A DNA stretch of 64,000 nucleotides from Strongylocentrotus droebachiensis (taxonomy: Eukaryota > Echinodermata > Echinoidea > Camarodonta > Strongylocentrotidae), in NCBI GenBank assembly GCA_035222895.1, contig JAVYIG010007236.1:1-64000 (forward strand), given 5' to 3'. Numbering within the stretch: position 1 is the first letter of the stretch; the number at the start of each line of letters is the position of its first letter. Positions 34,207 through 44,574 of the stretch are shown piece by piece. The notes beneath the pieces are model-generated. The model was not told the DNA's origin, did no database searches, and worked only from the letters and a program-made list of their open reading frames with translations. Made by a program: the position numbers and the translations under genes.

Positions 34207-34929
34207 GCTCTCAATTATGTTAAAATACTTTCAGAATAATGTTCTGGCAATATGAATTTTACATTGATCAAACTCACAGCATAGAAACAACTTCTTAAAA
34301 TTAAATGCATTCAAATTAGAATGGTGTCACGTACAACCAAATATGTTTCATGATAGTGCCTTTCAACATGAAATGGACAACTGAGGAAAAGTAGGCCCCC
34401 ATCTTGGACCTGGTGTCCCCCATTACCTACACACATTTCTGATAAGACACCATTCATAATGTGAATTGCAACACCCATTCACAACACACAATGGCCATAA
34501 GCTTTCTGTGATGGTTGGCACATTTCATAAACTTCCTTTTAAAACTGATTTTTAAGAGCCACCCCTAAATATCTGCATACACCACAACATTCAGTGAAAA
34601 TTGTGTTTTTATATCAGAGCAACATTTTACGATCAAAATTGCTTATCTTGGTCAATTCTGCCAATTTTCTCGTTGAGAGAACGCATAGTAGTCTTCGAAA
34701 TTAATTGGATATATGCAGTAGTGTTGTTGAAGGCCACATATGTCGCTATATCAATATTGGAGCCAACACGGACAGACAGTGATGGGTTCAAGCTTGGTGG
34801 TCTCCAATTCCCTACACCTACCCTACACATGTCAAGAAAAAGGAAAAGAAAGAATTCATTTTTCATCAAATCGGTGAGAAGTGGTTTTACGGCACACATC
34901 ATTATTCAATTGATAGGCTTTATTTAGAC

Positions 34930-35420
34930 CAGCATTGCTCCAACGTCAGTAAATGTGGATAAAGCAGTTGACATCTATACTAGACAGATGCATGATTTTC
35001 AAAAGAAATTACCTGGTGGATTCTATGACACAATTTCCAAGAAAGTTCAAACCGTGGCAGCCATGAAGAAGTCAATGTTGGGGGTACGAAAGTCTATGGA
35101 AAGTTGATCTACTCCAGAGTAATATGACTGCAGACAAGTTCAAGAGAGGTCAATGTCAAGGACATTTTGTCATAAGAGCTTTCACCAGTCCCAACAGCAC
35201 TTTTTGATGATTCTGGAAACGAGCACTCCCATGTCAAAGACGGACTTATAGAATTTGACAAAAGTTGAGATGTCAGCCAGGCATGAGACACTGGAACAAC
35301 CATGTACAGTCATTGATGGTTTTGCTCTGCTGTGGATGAAAATCTGATGATGTTTGCTTGGTGTTTGACAGATCCGAGAGTATCTCGAGGTCATAACGGG
35401 TCGAGAGTCTTCCAACTGAG
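34930..35420 (+). pseudogene. Decayed transposon-associated protein, upstream part
   Basis: Stop-interrupted frames give 'QMHDFQKKLPGGFYDTISKK', then 'REVNVKDILS', 'ELSPVPTALFDDSGN' and 'CTVIDGFALLWM'. I recognise this ordered pattern (D.YDTI.K.V; LS.EL.PVPT..FD.SG; TVIDG.ALLW) from a family of large uncharacterised proteins multiplied in cnidarian and echinoderm genomes. Several stops and frame changes make it non-functional. It continues at 37080 after the LINE insertion. Confidence 0.5.
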
Positions 35421-35424
35421 TCCC

Positions 35425-36990
35425 GCGTCACTGCTGCCCTCCAAGAAACTATCTCTTACTGTTCGTCGTCGTCGTCGTTGTCATATAGATCATGGCTCAC
35501 CCTTGTGACCCGTTTGATGAGACCTTTTGATCGGCATCTGTCTCCTGCAATCTGGTAGAGTGTCTTTAGTATTTAGAGGGTGGCTAGTGATTTCCCTAAG
35601 GTCGTCAGTCCATCTGAGCTTGAATCTTCCTTTGTTACGTGTTCCTTCAAAGTTACCTTGAATGATAATTTGTCAAGGTTGTCTCATGATATTCTGCTAA
35701 CATGACCAAACTATTGTAGCTTGTACTTGTCAATCCTGGTAGCAAGTGGCGATTGATCTTCGATGATGGACATTGATTGTGTCCATTGGTGTTGTAATCT
35801 CTTCATGATATCCCAAGTAGCTTCGATCTAACACCACATTTCAAAGGCAGATATTTGCCGAGCTTCCACCCTCCTTGACAATCATTGACCCAAGAACATT
35901 ATATAAACTTTTCCACTTGATCAACTTCTTCTTCATCAACCACCATGCTCTGTTGCATGTAGTTAATTTCCACCAATCATGATCTTGGTCTTTTTCACAT
36001 TGAGGTAGGGTCCAAATTATTCACTTGCATCCTTCACTCTTTTTTAAGGAGTTCTAGTAGTTCTTCTGATGTTCTTGTTATAAGTGTTGTCAGTGGCATA
36101 CTGAGCAAAAACACTTAGAGGGGCAGAAAAACAATGTGCATCACCACCACTCATACATGTTACATGCAGGCACCGCGGATCTTTTTTTAAAGCGGGGTGG
36201 GGGTGGGGGTGAAGTATTTACGATCACAGCCCCCGGAAGCTTAAGGGTTTCAGGCATTTATTAACTGTAAGATGAACATATTTTGATACCTCATTTCACC
36301 TCGGGTCACTTTCTTTCTTTCTTTTTAGTTCTCTTTAACATACTTTATACAAAAAGTGAGGGGGGCTCGAGTCCCCTGAGCCCCGCTGTTCTGCGGACCC
36401 TGACATGTAGGCTTTTAAATAAGCATATTTTTTGCTTGACTGTGAATTTAGGATATGTCATTTTCCAACATACGCTTAACAAATAATAGTTTACTAAAAA
36501 GTGAGAAAAAACCCAGGAAAATCATGTCATTTCAGCAACATTTGTAAATCACTAGTATCGAATATATAGATAAAACAGTTTGAATTTTGTTGAGGGGTCA
36601 ACTGTCCCCCCCCCCCCCCCCAACCCTTCCCCATCAATACACCAGAGAGTGTTGTATTGTCGGCGTATCTTAAGTTGGTGATCGTTCGTCCACCAACAGA
36701 AACTTGACCATAAAATGCCTTTCTCATGATGAATTCAGCATAGATGTTGAAAAGTTATGGTGATAGGATGCAGCCTTGATGGACAACTTGACCATGCAAT
36801 AGTGAACCTTTCGGTGTAGCCATTCTCTGTTCTTACTGTTGCTTCTTGGTATTGGTAGAGCGACTGGATGAGTTGAATTATATGTGCTGGAAAGCCCATC
36901 TAGCTCATAATCTTCCATAGGCGTTTATGTTGTACGCAGTCAAAAGCTTTGGAAAGATCAATAAAGCTAGGGAGAGAAGTTGTTGAAATC
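35425..36990 (-). mobile_element. Decayed LINE reverse transcriptase (RTE/BovB-like)
   Basis: The minus strand from 36990 reads 'FIDLSKAFDCVQHKRLWKIM', 'MGFPAHIIQLIQSLYQYQEA', 'TVRTENGYTE', then 'GRTITNLRYADNTTL', the RT catalytic block with YADD mutated to YADN. Further on, in several frames, come 'LNVKKTKIMI' and 'RFKLRWTDDLREI'. The order matches RTE-type endonuclease/reverse transcriptases. It ends with a (ACG)n tail at 35460-35485. A poly-G/C repeat (about 36170-36640) is inserted in the middle. It is nested inside the pseudogene 34930-37850. Confidence 0.75.
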
Positions 36991-37079
36991 TGTCTCTAGT
37001 GTTGCTAACTTCACTATCTTTTCATGACAACAAACGACAGTTGATCGACATCATAATTATATGCGCGAGTCTGCAGGAT

Positions 37080-37850
37080 GATTGGGTGCTCAGAAATAGG
37101 CAAAAGCACAAGCAGGCCTTTACCGTCAAGATGAGGTTCCTGTTCAAGTGATTCCAGACAGTGATGTCATGCCAAGGAAAGGTCTGTCCACAACATAGTT
37201 ATGATGAAGCCGGCAACTTCAAAGTACAGCAAGCGATTTGAATTGATGCTAATGAGAAGATGTATGTTAGGGTCCTAGTGGATGACACAGACGTCTACGT
37301 ACTACTTTTGCATCATTATCTACATGACGGACTTATAAAACGCCAATGACCATGGAGACGCCCCTTCACAAATCGAACTGTTATTGATGTTCCTGCCAAT
37401 GTAGACAAGTTAGGAGATATCATTTCATCGGTGTTGGCAGGACATGCGTTGACGGGATGCGACACTCTTGGGGCATACTTTGGCATTGGATAGGGTACAA
37501 TGCTGAAAGTGATGAAGCAGAAGATTCGACTCCCTTAGGACTCAGTTGGCAATGTTGATGCAGCATGGTCATATGTCATCACTCAACCTACTCAATGCTT
37601 TGCTTCATGTAATGGACAGTCAACAACCAACTGAATGTCAGAGGCTCGTATCAACGTGTGGCTATCAAGGGTCCGAAGACTAGGAGCTCTAAATACCCCC
37701 AAACCTTGCCTCACTACCTCAAACTACTGAAGCGTTTGTAGAAAATGTTAAGAGAGCTCATTTGCAAACATGCGTGTGGAAGCACACATAACAGTCACGA
37801 CATCACTTTGCAGAATTAAGTGTTAAATGACATCCTCTTCCGCATGGAAT
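37080..37850 (+). pseudogene. Decayed transposon-associated protein, downstream part with PIN/XPG-like motifs
   Basis: Frames with a few stops give 'VLVDDTDVYVLLLHHYLHDG', 'NVDKLGDIISSVLAGHALTG', 'CDTLGAYFGIG' and 'SEARINVWLSRVRRLGA'. The DDTDV..LLLHH acidic strand and the HALTGCDT..YFGIG.G helix-turn resemble the core of PIN/FEN1/XPG-type nucleases. That link is my inference from motif shape. It is the continuation of 34930-35420. Confidence 0.5.
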
Positions 37851-38578
37851 ATTTTAGGGTTCCCAACACTTTAGAGGGTTTTTAAACAAATTTCAAGATT
37901 TTGAAGCAAACTTATAAACGGATATAGTCCTGTATCGTATTGGTAGTTTGTAATTTTTAGGTTAATTTAAAAGAGTCTAGTACCTTAGAATACAAATCTA
38001 GTTTCTTAACGCTGTCACTGAAAATGGGCATTTATCACCATATGCCACCTCATATCTATGGGACAGAGAGCATAAAATTCAACCGTGTTTTCTTCGAGTA
38101 TTAAAGTATAAATTAAAAAAAATGTGCAGCAGAATTTTTACTCACTGTATCCAGTGCATCTGACTCATGACATATGATAATCTCATGTTAGAAATTGGTA
38201 TTTGGCCATCATTTTGAACTATGCAAGTTAATGTGTCTATAGAGGGCGCCATTCCGAATTATGCAAATTTGCATATCATTTGTGATCATACAGTATCGCA
38301 ATTTTTATTTAGTGATGATTCTAGAAAAAAATCAAGATATATGACTGCAATTTAATGTAGTAAAATGCTGTTAAAACTTTTTATATCATTAATTTTGAAT
38401 AAAAAGGGGATTTTGGCGGCCATTTTGTATGACGTCACATATCTCAAATTGCTCAATGCTGACAGAGTGTCAGCAATCGAATTCTTCAAATTGATGGTCT
38501 AAGGAACTATAATCCGAAGAAAAAAAAACTATAGACCCTAAAACAAGGTATATCGAGATGGCTGCCGGACTATATCGG

Positions 38579-39214
38579 TACACACAGAGAAAAGTAGGTG
38601 TAAATGACTCCCTATAGGGAGTAACTGCTTGTCACATAAGTGACACCCCTCAGGGAGTAAATTTACTCCCCAATGTAGGGAGTAATTTTTTTTTTTCATA
38701 AGCAGGTGTAAATTTGCACCCCAACTTTATGATTGTACTCCCTTTAATGAGTGAAATTTGCACCCAATGGTGCTCATTTAACAACTTTCGGTTCTATTTT
38801 CATGAAAAATGGGTTCAAATTTACACCTGCTTATGAAAATTCTGCTAATTTCATTAAATTATCTAATAAAGTCTTCGGTACAACCCCTTATTTTTGTCCG
38901 GATAACTTTCACACAAATAATATGCCCAAATGAAACATGATATTTCCCCTAACATTACTAAAATATGTGAATTATGCTAATTTTCTTCATTTGGCAGTAC
39001 CTATAGTGACACGATGCGCCATTGCTGTAGCGCATCCGCATATGCACTGACCAATCAGAGCTCGTCTGACTAAAATAGGGTGTAAAATTACATCCCTCAA
39101 ATATACACCTTTGCGTATTTCCGTGTTTTACTCCCTACAAGGTGTAATAGGGGGCGCCCTATTTTTCCAATTTCGTTTAACTCCCCAAGAACACCTTTTA
39201 TTTCTCTGTGTGTA
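38579..39214. mobile_element. 636-bp MITE, TIR TACACACAGAGAAA
   Basis: TACACACAGAGAAA at 38579-38592 is exactly mirrored at 39201-39214, and the TA at each edge may be the target duplication. The body contains several 'GGGAGTAAATTTACTCCC' and 'AGCAGGTGTAAATTTGCACC' palindromes. It inserted right beside the end of the 6.7-kb element. Confidence 0.8.
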
Positions 39215-39656
39215 GAGCTACAGAGTACAGATGATTCTTTGTTTCAAGAGCAACAGAAATACCGGGTGGATCTATTGACGAAAGCTTAGACCTGTCGTCA
39301 CTTCCACATTTTGTAACCATTATGTAGAATAGAACAATACACATTTAAGATTAGAGTGTACTAGATAATGGATAACATTTTACCTCACAAATATGAATGT
39401 TCCCTTTATTCCAAATAAATTCGATACTCTTTTATAGAGTATATGAGCATGGCAATGATTTACTACAAATCATTTGCCATGTCTATGGCATATGTCTATG
39501 TTTGTATATATATATATCATTTTGAGGGGAGGGGGGGGGGAAGGGTAGGGGAATTTTTAGGCTTTTATATCGGTCAAAAGTGCCAGAAGGAACCGTTGAA
39601 TACAAACAAGGTTAATAGCCTTATTCACAAATTGTTTGTAGCATACACTTATCATC

Positions 39657-40595
39657 TACACTGTTGGTCATAATGGTGGAATAATTATTTTTACCCCGAT
39701 TTATTGAATGATTTTGACAATGATTTATTCCTAATAGATCTAGATAGTAGTATACATTCTCAGATGTTTTTGAATGACAATTGGGGAGTGTTTGTTTTTG
39801 CGTAACTGCTAAAGCATATGTGTGCTACTATGCTAATCAACTAGGCGACCTACGTCCTTAAGTCATAGCTGACAGTAATGGGGATTAATGCATCGTAAAA
39901 GGGCACTAATATAGCACATCGACACGGTTTTGATCCTGGGGGCTCACAGTAACGAGGCAATTGCTTAGCCAATGAATCATGACTGTACGCAGCGGGCGCT
40001 AGGGTACGTCGACGCCCCCACAAAAACAAAAAAAACAAAGAAAATGCAATAAATTTTCAATAATTCATTGCATTTCCCCCCAGTCCCCAACAGGGAAAAA
40101 AATCCTCTGTAGGGCCATGCATTATGGTTCAAGGCATGCCCACATAGAAGATTTTTGTATGTTTGGGGTCGGGGCAAAATGCAATGAATTATTGAAAATT
40201 TATTACATTTTATTTGTTTGTTTTTTGTTTTTGTGGGGGCGTCGACGTACCCTAGCGCCCGCTGCGTACAGTCGTCATTTATTGGCTAAGCAATGGCCTC
40301 GTTACTGTGAGCCCCCAGGATCAAAACCGTGTCGATGTGCTATATTAGTGCCTTTTATGAGGCATTAATCCCCATTACTGTCAGTTATGACTTAAGGACG
40401 TAGGTCCCCTAGTTGATTAGCATAGTAGCACACACATGCTTCAGCAGTCACGCAAAACAAACACTCCCCAATTGTCATTCAATAAAATCTGAGAATGTAT
40501 ACTATTATTTAGATCTATTAGGAATAAATCATTGTCAAAATCATTCAATAAATTGGGGTAAAAATAATTATTCCACCATTATGACCAACAGTGTA
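39657..40595. mobile_element. 0.94-kb near-perfect palindrome ending 30 bp before an exon
   Basis: TACACTGTTGGTCATAATGG at 39657 is mirrored to 40595, and pairing continues for about 450 bp per arm, including 'CTTAAGTCATAGCTGACAGT', 'ATCGACACGGTTTTGATCC' and 'GGGGGCGTCGACG', to a loop near 40110. TA flanks fit a Tc1/mariner-type foldback. It is non-coding. Its right end leaves only the polypyrimidine tract and acceptor of the exon at 40626. Confidence 0.9.
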
Positions 40596-40625
40596 ATATT
40601 TTTGTCTTACTATTTCTTATACCAG

Positions 40626-40922
40626 CCCGCTTGTTTTACCACATGAAGGCCGATACATTAGGCGTCACAAATTTAGACGGGAGTGGGGATAGAATCATTA
40701 ATGTATATTCCACCATTGGTCCGGCTACTTCTCTCAGCAAGTACGGCAGCAAGCTGATCTGGACAGTCAGAGAAGTTATAGACGATTCTAATACCGGAGA
40801 GTACTTCAGCTACGAGTATGATATGAAGTTATCCATGTCCAAGGTCCACAGCAACACGGTGACATTGAAGGATGGCAGCAACCTTGTCATCAAACCTTAC
40901 ACGATTCGGATCATATCAAACA
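40626..40922 (+). CDS. Exon: YWTD-like propeller repeats
   Basis: The frame reads RLFYHMKADTLGVTNLDGSG, then 'RIINVYSTIGPATSLSKYGS', 'KLIWTV' and ends 'IRIISN'. It begins exactly where an LDLR-class-B repeat would continue after 'DPVNG' (the exon at 2222-2387): 'LFYH' occupies the YWTD strand and 'NLDGSG' the following turn, while 'GSKLIWTV' is a second, degenerate YWTD strand. The last third is less typical and may close the propeller. The acceptor follows TTTCTTATACCAG, and the donor is ACA/GTAAGA at 40923. The length is 297 bp, phase 1 to phase 1, and it joins in frame to 42291 (A+CT, Thr). Its start is one base out of phase with the exon at 2222. Confidence 0.75.
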
Positions 40923-41261
40923 GTAAGACGCCTGTGTCTCAGGTCGCGTCAGATCTCTTGATAAAACATGAATATACAAAGAACACACTTTTTGAGAGCC
41001 ATTAACGTTTCGTGTTTTTATAAATATCACTTTGTTATTTCATTGTTTTCTATGTTATTTTAAGAAACACACAAATGATAACATGATTTAAAAGATATTA
41101 TCTCAAGTGAGTCTGTTTAATGAGAGCACATCTAGATGTGCACAGTGTCAAATCTATGCGCAGCCAGGAGGCATTAATTAATCAGTTTTTTCTATACAAG
41201 AAAACATAGCCGCATCGTAATTTATCCATACATTTGCATCCATTATTATAGCTTAACAATA

Positions 41262-41342
41262 GGTAGGGTTAGTTTGAGGGTTGGGGTTGAGGCTGGGGTT
41301 AGGGGTAGGGTTGGGGTTAGGGTTAGAATTAGGGTTGTGGTT
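41262..41342 (+). repeat. Degenerate interstitial TTAGGG-type repeat
   Basis: About 12 variants of GGGTTA / GGGGTT in one orientation, such as 'GGGTTGGGGTTAGGGTTAG'. TTAGGG is the telomere repeat of most deuterostomes. The rest of this intron (40923-42290) is AT-rich without recognised genes. Confidence 0.85.
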
Positions 41343-42290
41343 ATTTCAGTAAGTTCTCGCTTGTGACGCCAGCAGCGGCGTACTTGAACGCGAAGACTGC
41401 GTACGTATTAACTGGTATCAATAGACAAATACAAAACATACATTTTTTTGGTTTAAATAGTGAAATCGGATAAAAATTATACAGAATATCCCTGAATAAG
41501 AAAATACAAAATTAAAAATGCGTGATCTATTGTCCAGGTTTTTTAAAATGTCATCTGATGAATATGAAATAAGCGTTCCAATCATGTATACATTTACGTA
41601 AATATAATTGGGAAAATTGATTAATTCATGCGTAAACTTGGGGCTCCTTTTTAGGGACACTTAATTCTTTAAAAAAAATGAAAGCTAGGGTAAAACATGT
41701 AAATCACTACTCACCAATAAATATTAATTTTTCATGAGACAAATTACAATTTTTTTGTCGAAAAATATGATATCCTGATAACTGGAATAATCCTTGTATT
41801 CAATTTATATTTTGTACATATAGACACTAATTCTAAGCTTTTTGTTATTGTTCCTCCTGTAAAAATTAAGAATTTTGATACGATATAGATATTAAAAAAA
41901 ATTAAAGAAATGTCTAATCTGTTAATAAAGGGAGTAAATAAAGTATTTTGTTAAGGTATGACGTCTATGTGCAGTCAATGTTTGCATTTCAACATTATGG
42001 ATATTCGCGATCTCTTGACTTGTTCTTTTTAAAGTCTTTCCTTGCAACTATTTCTTCTTATTTGTTGTCTTCTTCTTCTTCATCTTTTCTCCCTTTTTTG
42101 CATGCAGTGTTCAGCGTAAAATACGCGCTTCTCAAACATATATATATATGTAAAACTTGTTTGTTAAATATGTATTTATAAATTATACACAAACACAAAT
42201 TTTAGTACATATATGTAAATATAAATACTTATATATCTCTTTATTGATTAGATTCAACGATTGATATTAAAGCCATGTTTTTTTCAACAG

Positions 42291-42557
42291 CTACACATAA
42301 TGAACCGGTTGCCATCCAGGGTTGCCCTGACAACATCGTTGTCAACATCGATGACAACGCTTCGAATGCGCCGTCGATCTCATGGTTCGAGCCCGTACTC
42401 AACAGTTGGTCCAGCTGTCCCAGAATGGACTTTCTAGGAACAGGAACTAATGGAGGCAATTTCACTTTGGGCATAACAGAGCTGTCCTATAATGCCAGTG
42501 ATGCTGCAGGAAATACAGACGTTTGCCAATTTGTTGTGATAGTGCAAAGGTCTAGTG
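42291..42557 (+). CDS. Exon: HYR domain A0
   Basis: This 89-codon exon encodes a complete, classical HYR domain: 'GCPDNIVVNID' at the start, a central loop with 'ISWFEPVL' and 'SCPRMDF', then 'YNASDAAGNTDVCQFVVIVQ' at the end. The pattern GCP.N, W..P, Y.A.D.AGN...C.F.V.V is diagnostic. HYR domains are immunoglobulin-like and act in cell adhesion. The acceptor is TTTTTTTCAACAG. The donor GTCAGT at 42558 gives phase 1 at both ends, while GTCTAG at 42550 would break phase and is rejected. N-glycosylation sites include NAS. It directly follows the propeller exons. Confidence 0.9.
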
Positions 42558-42624
42558 GTCAGTTATCATTCCCATACTATTATTATTATCATCATTATTA
42601 TTGTCATTATTTTCATTAAGTATT

Positions 42625-42915
42625 GCATTGATGACTTATCGTTAATGTCTTGTTTCTCGTCGCGTTCTGCATTGTTAGCTTTCTTTGGTTTGATGACTTT
42701 CGCTAATCTCTTGTTCTAGTCCGCGTTCTTTATTCTTATGCTTTGCATTGACGACTTTCTTAAATATCTTGTTCTTTTTCGCGTTATGAGTCCTTATTGT
42801 ATTGCCGACTTTCGTCAATGCCTTAATTTTTCTTCTTCGCGTTCTGAATTCTTATTGCATTTACGACTTTCGTCAATGGCTTGTTTCCGTTCGTGTTCTG
42901 AATTCGTGTTCTTTT
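42625..42915 (+). repeat. Intronic minisatellite, about five 60-bp units
   Basis: Units contain 'GCATTGACGACTTTCGTCAAT', 'CTTGTTCT' and 'CGCGTTCTGAATTCTTATT' and start near 42624, 42685, 42745, 42800 and 42862. The long open frames across it are periodic artefacts. A (TTA)n stretch precedes it at 42575-42620. Confidence 0.8.
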
Positions 42916-43034
42916 TATTCGTCGTCTTCTTCTTTTTCACTAAAATTCCGAAAAGGTATAACTATACCGTTTCGGAATGGTTATACGATGAATGTGTTGT
43001 GTGTAGACACGGGTATGTATACTGTATGGTCTTT

Positions 43035-43310
43035 ACAGAGGCGGTCAGTGGAGCCAGACGTATATCGTCTCAGTCCAGAATCTGGCCTATTTAATTTTGA
43101 TCTCCACCACACCAACCTCCCCCTACATACTTGCTGCCAGTCGAAGATGGCGTGATGTGGGCTGTTGATCGTATAATATGGGTTCGTTGATAACGCCATC
43201 ATCGGCGGCTTGAATCAATTGAGGTTATTTAATATAAGGAGCCAGCCATATTCTGGACTGATACAGTCTCAGCGGAACAGCCGTCGATATCAAAGACTGA
43301 AGGTACGACA
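43035..43310 (+). pseudogene. Possible relic YWTD-type exon in the A0-B0 intron
   Basis: After a good acceptor (GTCTTTACAG at 43038), three frames in succession give propeller-like words: 'VEPDVYRLSPESGLFNFDL', then 'TYLLPVEDGVMWAVDR', then 'EPAIFWTDTVSAEQPSISK' before GGTACG. 'AIFWTDTVS' is a convincing YWTD strand. Stops and frame changes separate the words, so this is at best a dead duplicate of a propeller exon. It could be coincidence. Confidence 0.3.
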
Positions 43311-43439
43311 TGCGTCCAGAATATAATTAACATCAGTGTATAAGATATTCACTGTTATAACGGCACATTAATACTTTGTTAAATTTTGTTCACTAGTATC
43401 ATTTTACTGTTTTAGTAAAGCATGTGAAATATTACGTAT

Positions 43440-43850
43440 TAGGACAATTATTACCACCTTGACAATCACCCCTCAGAAAATTACCCCCCCCCCCCCCCGG
43501 AAAACTACCCCCACGGACAATGACCCCCGGAAAATTACACACGAGCCAAGAACAACCACCCCGAGGACAACTACCCCCACCATGAAAACTATCTCTATAG
43601 AAAAATTATCCCCCCTAAAGGACATCCGAGGACAACCACCCCTGAGGACAATTAACCCCCCCCCCCCCCCCCGTTCATTAAAGGGGAAGTCTACCCTGAT
43701 GTTGCTTTTGATAAAAGCAGAACTTTTTTTCTGGTGGTAATTGTTCGAGGGGGTAATTTTCAGTGGGGTAATAGCCTCGGGGGAAGGGGGGGGGGATTTC
43801 CCCTCTTGGAATTGGCCTTGGTGATTGTCCAGCGGGTAATCGTCCTAGAA
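43440..43850. repeat. 'GGACAATTACCCCC' minisatellite in both orientations
   Basis: 43440-43675 is C-rich ('GGAAAACTACCCCCACGG', 'GAGGACAACTACCCCC') and 43735-43850 is G-rich ('CGAGGGGGTAATTTTCAG'), so the two arms can fold back. They flank about 55 bp holding 'TTTTGATAAAAGCAGAA'. Same family as 15041-15335 and 19195-19300. Confidence 0.8.
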
Positions 43851-43976
43851 CTGAAATATTATTCTCTCTATATGGTATGCGAAGGTTTAATCCCATTGTA
43901 TGTATGGGAAACAAACTTGTTCCTGTCAAACAGAGTTTTATTGCTATCAAAGTCTGTTCTTTCTCACTTCTTCCAG

Positions 43977-44264
43977 CGCGGCTTGATTTGTGTTTCTTTG
44001 ACAATGATCCACCGATAGTGACATGTCAAAATGTAACGGCTAACTCAACTTTCCCAAACTCCTTGCTTGAACTGATTGAGAATTTCGATTACACCTACAT
44101 GGATGAAAACCCTTACAATAAGACAAATGGAACTAGGATCCGATTCAACTTCAATATTGGTCCAGATGGAGACCTGCTCCCTCCAGGACACACACCTGTT
44201 GAGTTGATCGCACAGGATAATTGTGGTGCAGAAGCTACTTGCCTCTTCTATGTAGAGAACAAAC
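43977..44264 (+). CDS. Exon: HYR domain B0
   Basis: A 96-codon exon. It opens RLDLCFFDNDPPIVTCQNVT, followed by a longer central loop than other B exons ('ELIENFDYTYMDENPYNKTN'), then 'GDLLPPGHTPVELIAQDNCG' and 'CLFYVENK'. DNDPPIVTC and LLPPGHTPVELIA are the HYR landmarks shared with B1-B4. Acceptor TTCTTCCAG, donor C/GTAAGT, phase 1 to phase 1. N-glycosylation sites: NVT, NST, NKT, NGT. It is the founder-like, most divergent B exon, paired with A0. Confidence 0.88.
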
Positions 44265-44574
44265 GTAAGTATGAATATTTAATGCTATTTCCCGGGCATG
44301 TTTATTTGTTTTAAAGTTAGATAAAGCAGTTATACATTGTATTTTATTCAGCATAGACACTGTGAATACATGTATTCGCATAAGTGAAATTAACAGTGTA
44401 TGTTTGAGCCTATTTACTTTGTGTAATTGGTTGTCATTATCTGTTTTTTGGACAATTGCCCTGGTTATCAGAAATTGCCCCTTGATCCTGGCCGCTTATT
44501 TCAAGATTTGCCTGTATTATCAATCCAAATCAAAGTGGTCACTCAATTCAGCGTCTCAAGCAACGTGTTTCGCA

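Larger units (their letters stand above)
31873..38572. mobile_element. 6.7-kb element with about 370-bp inverted termini
   Basis: The left end reads TAGTCCGGCAGCC.. and the right end ..GGCTGCCGGACTA. Inward, 'TTAGGGTCTATAGTTTTT', 'TGCTGACACTCTGTCAGC', 'ATGACGTCATACAAAATGGC' and 'GCGCCCTCTATA' recur in mirrored order (left about 31873-32245, right about 38215-38572). TAT lies just outside both ends. Between them lies a decayed protein gene in two pieces (34930-35420 and 37080-37850, plus strand), broken by a LINE, and a hAT-like element sits upstream of it. The alternative is two unrelated solo copies in opposite orientation, but the enclosed pseudogene makes one composite DNA transposon more likely. 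Confidence 0.6.

Noticed and set aside
42550..42557. Alternative donor GTCTAG at 42550 for exon A0
   Set aside because: It would end the exon in phase 2, while every neighbouring junction is phase 1. The donor GTCAGT at 42558 keeps phase and includes the full domain.
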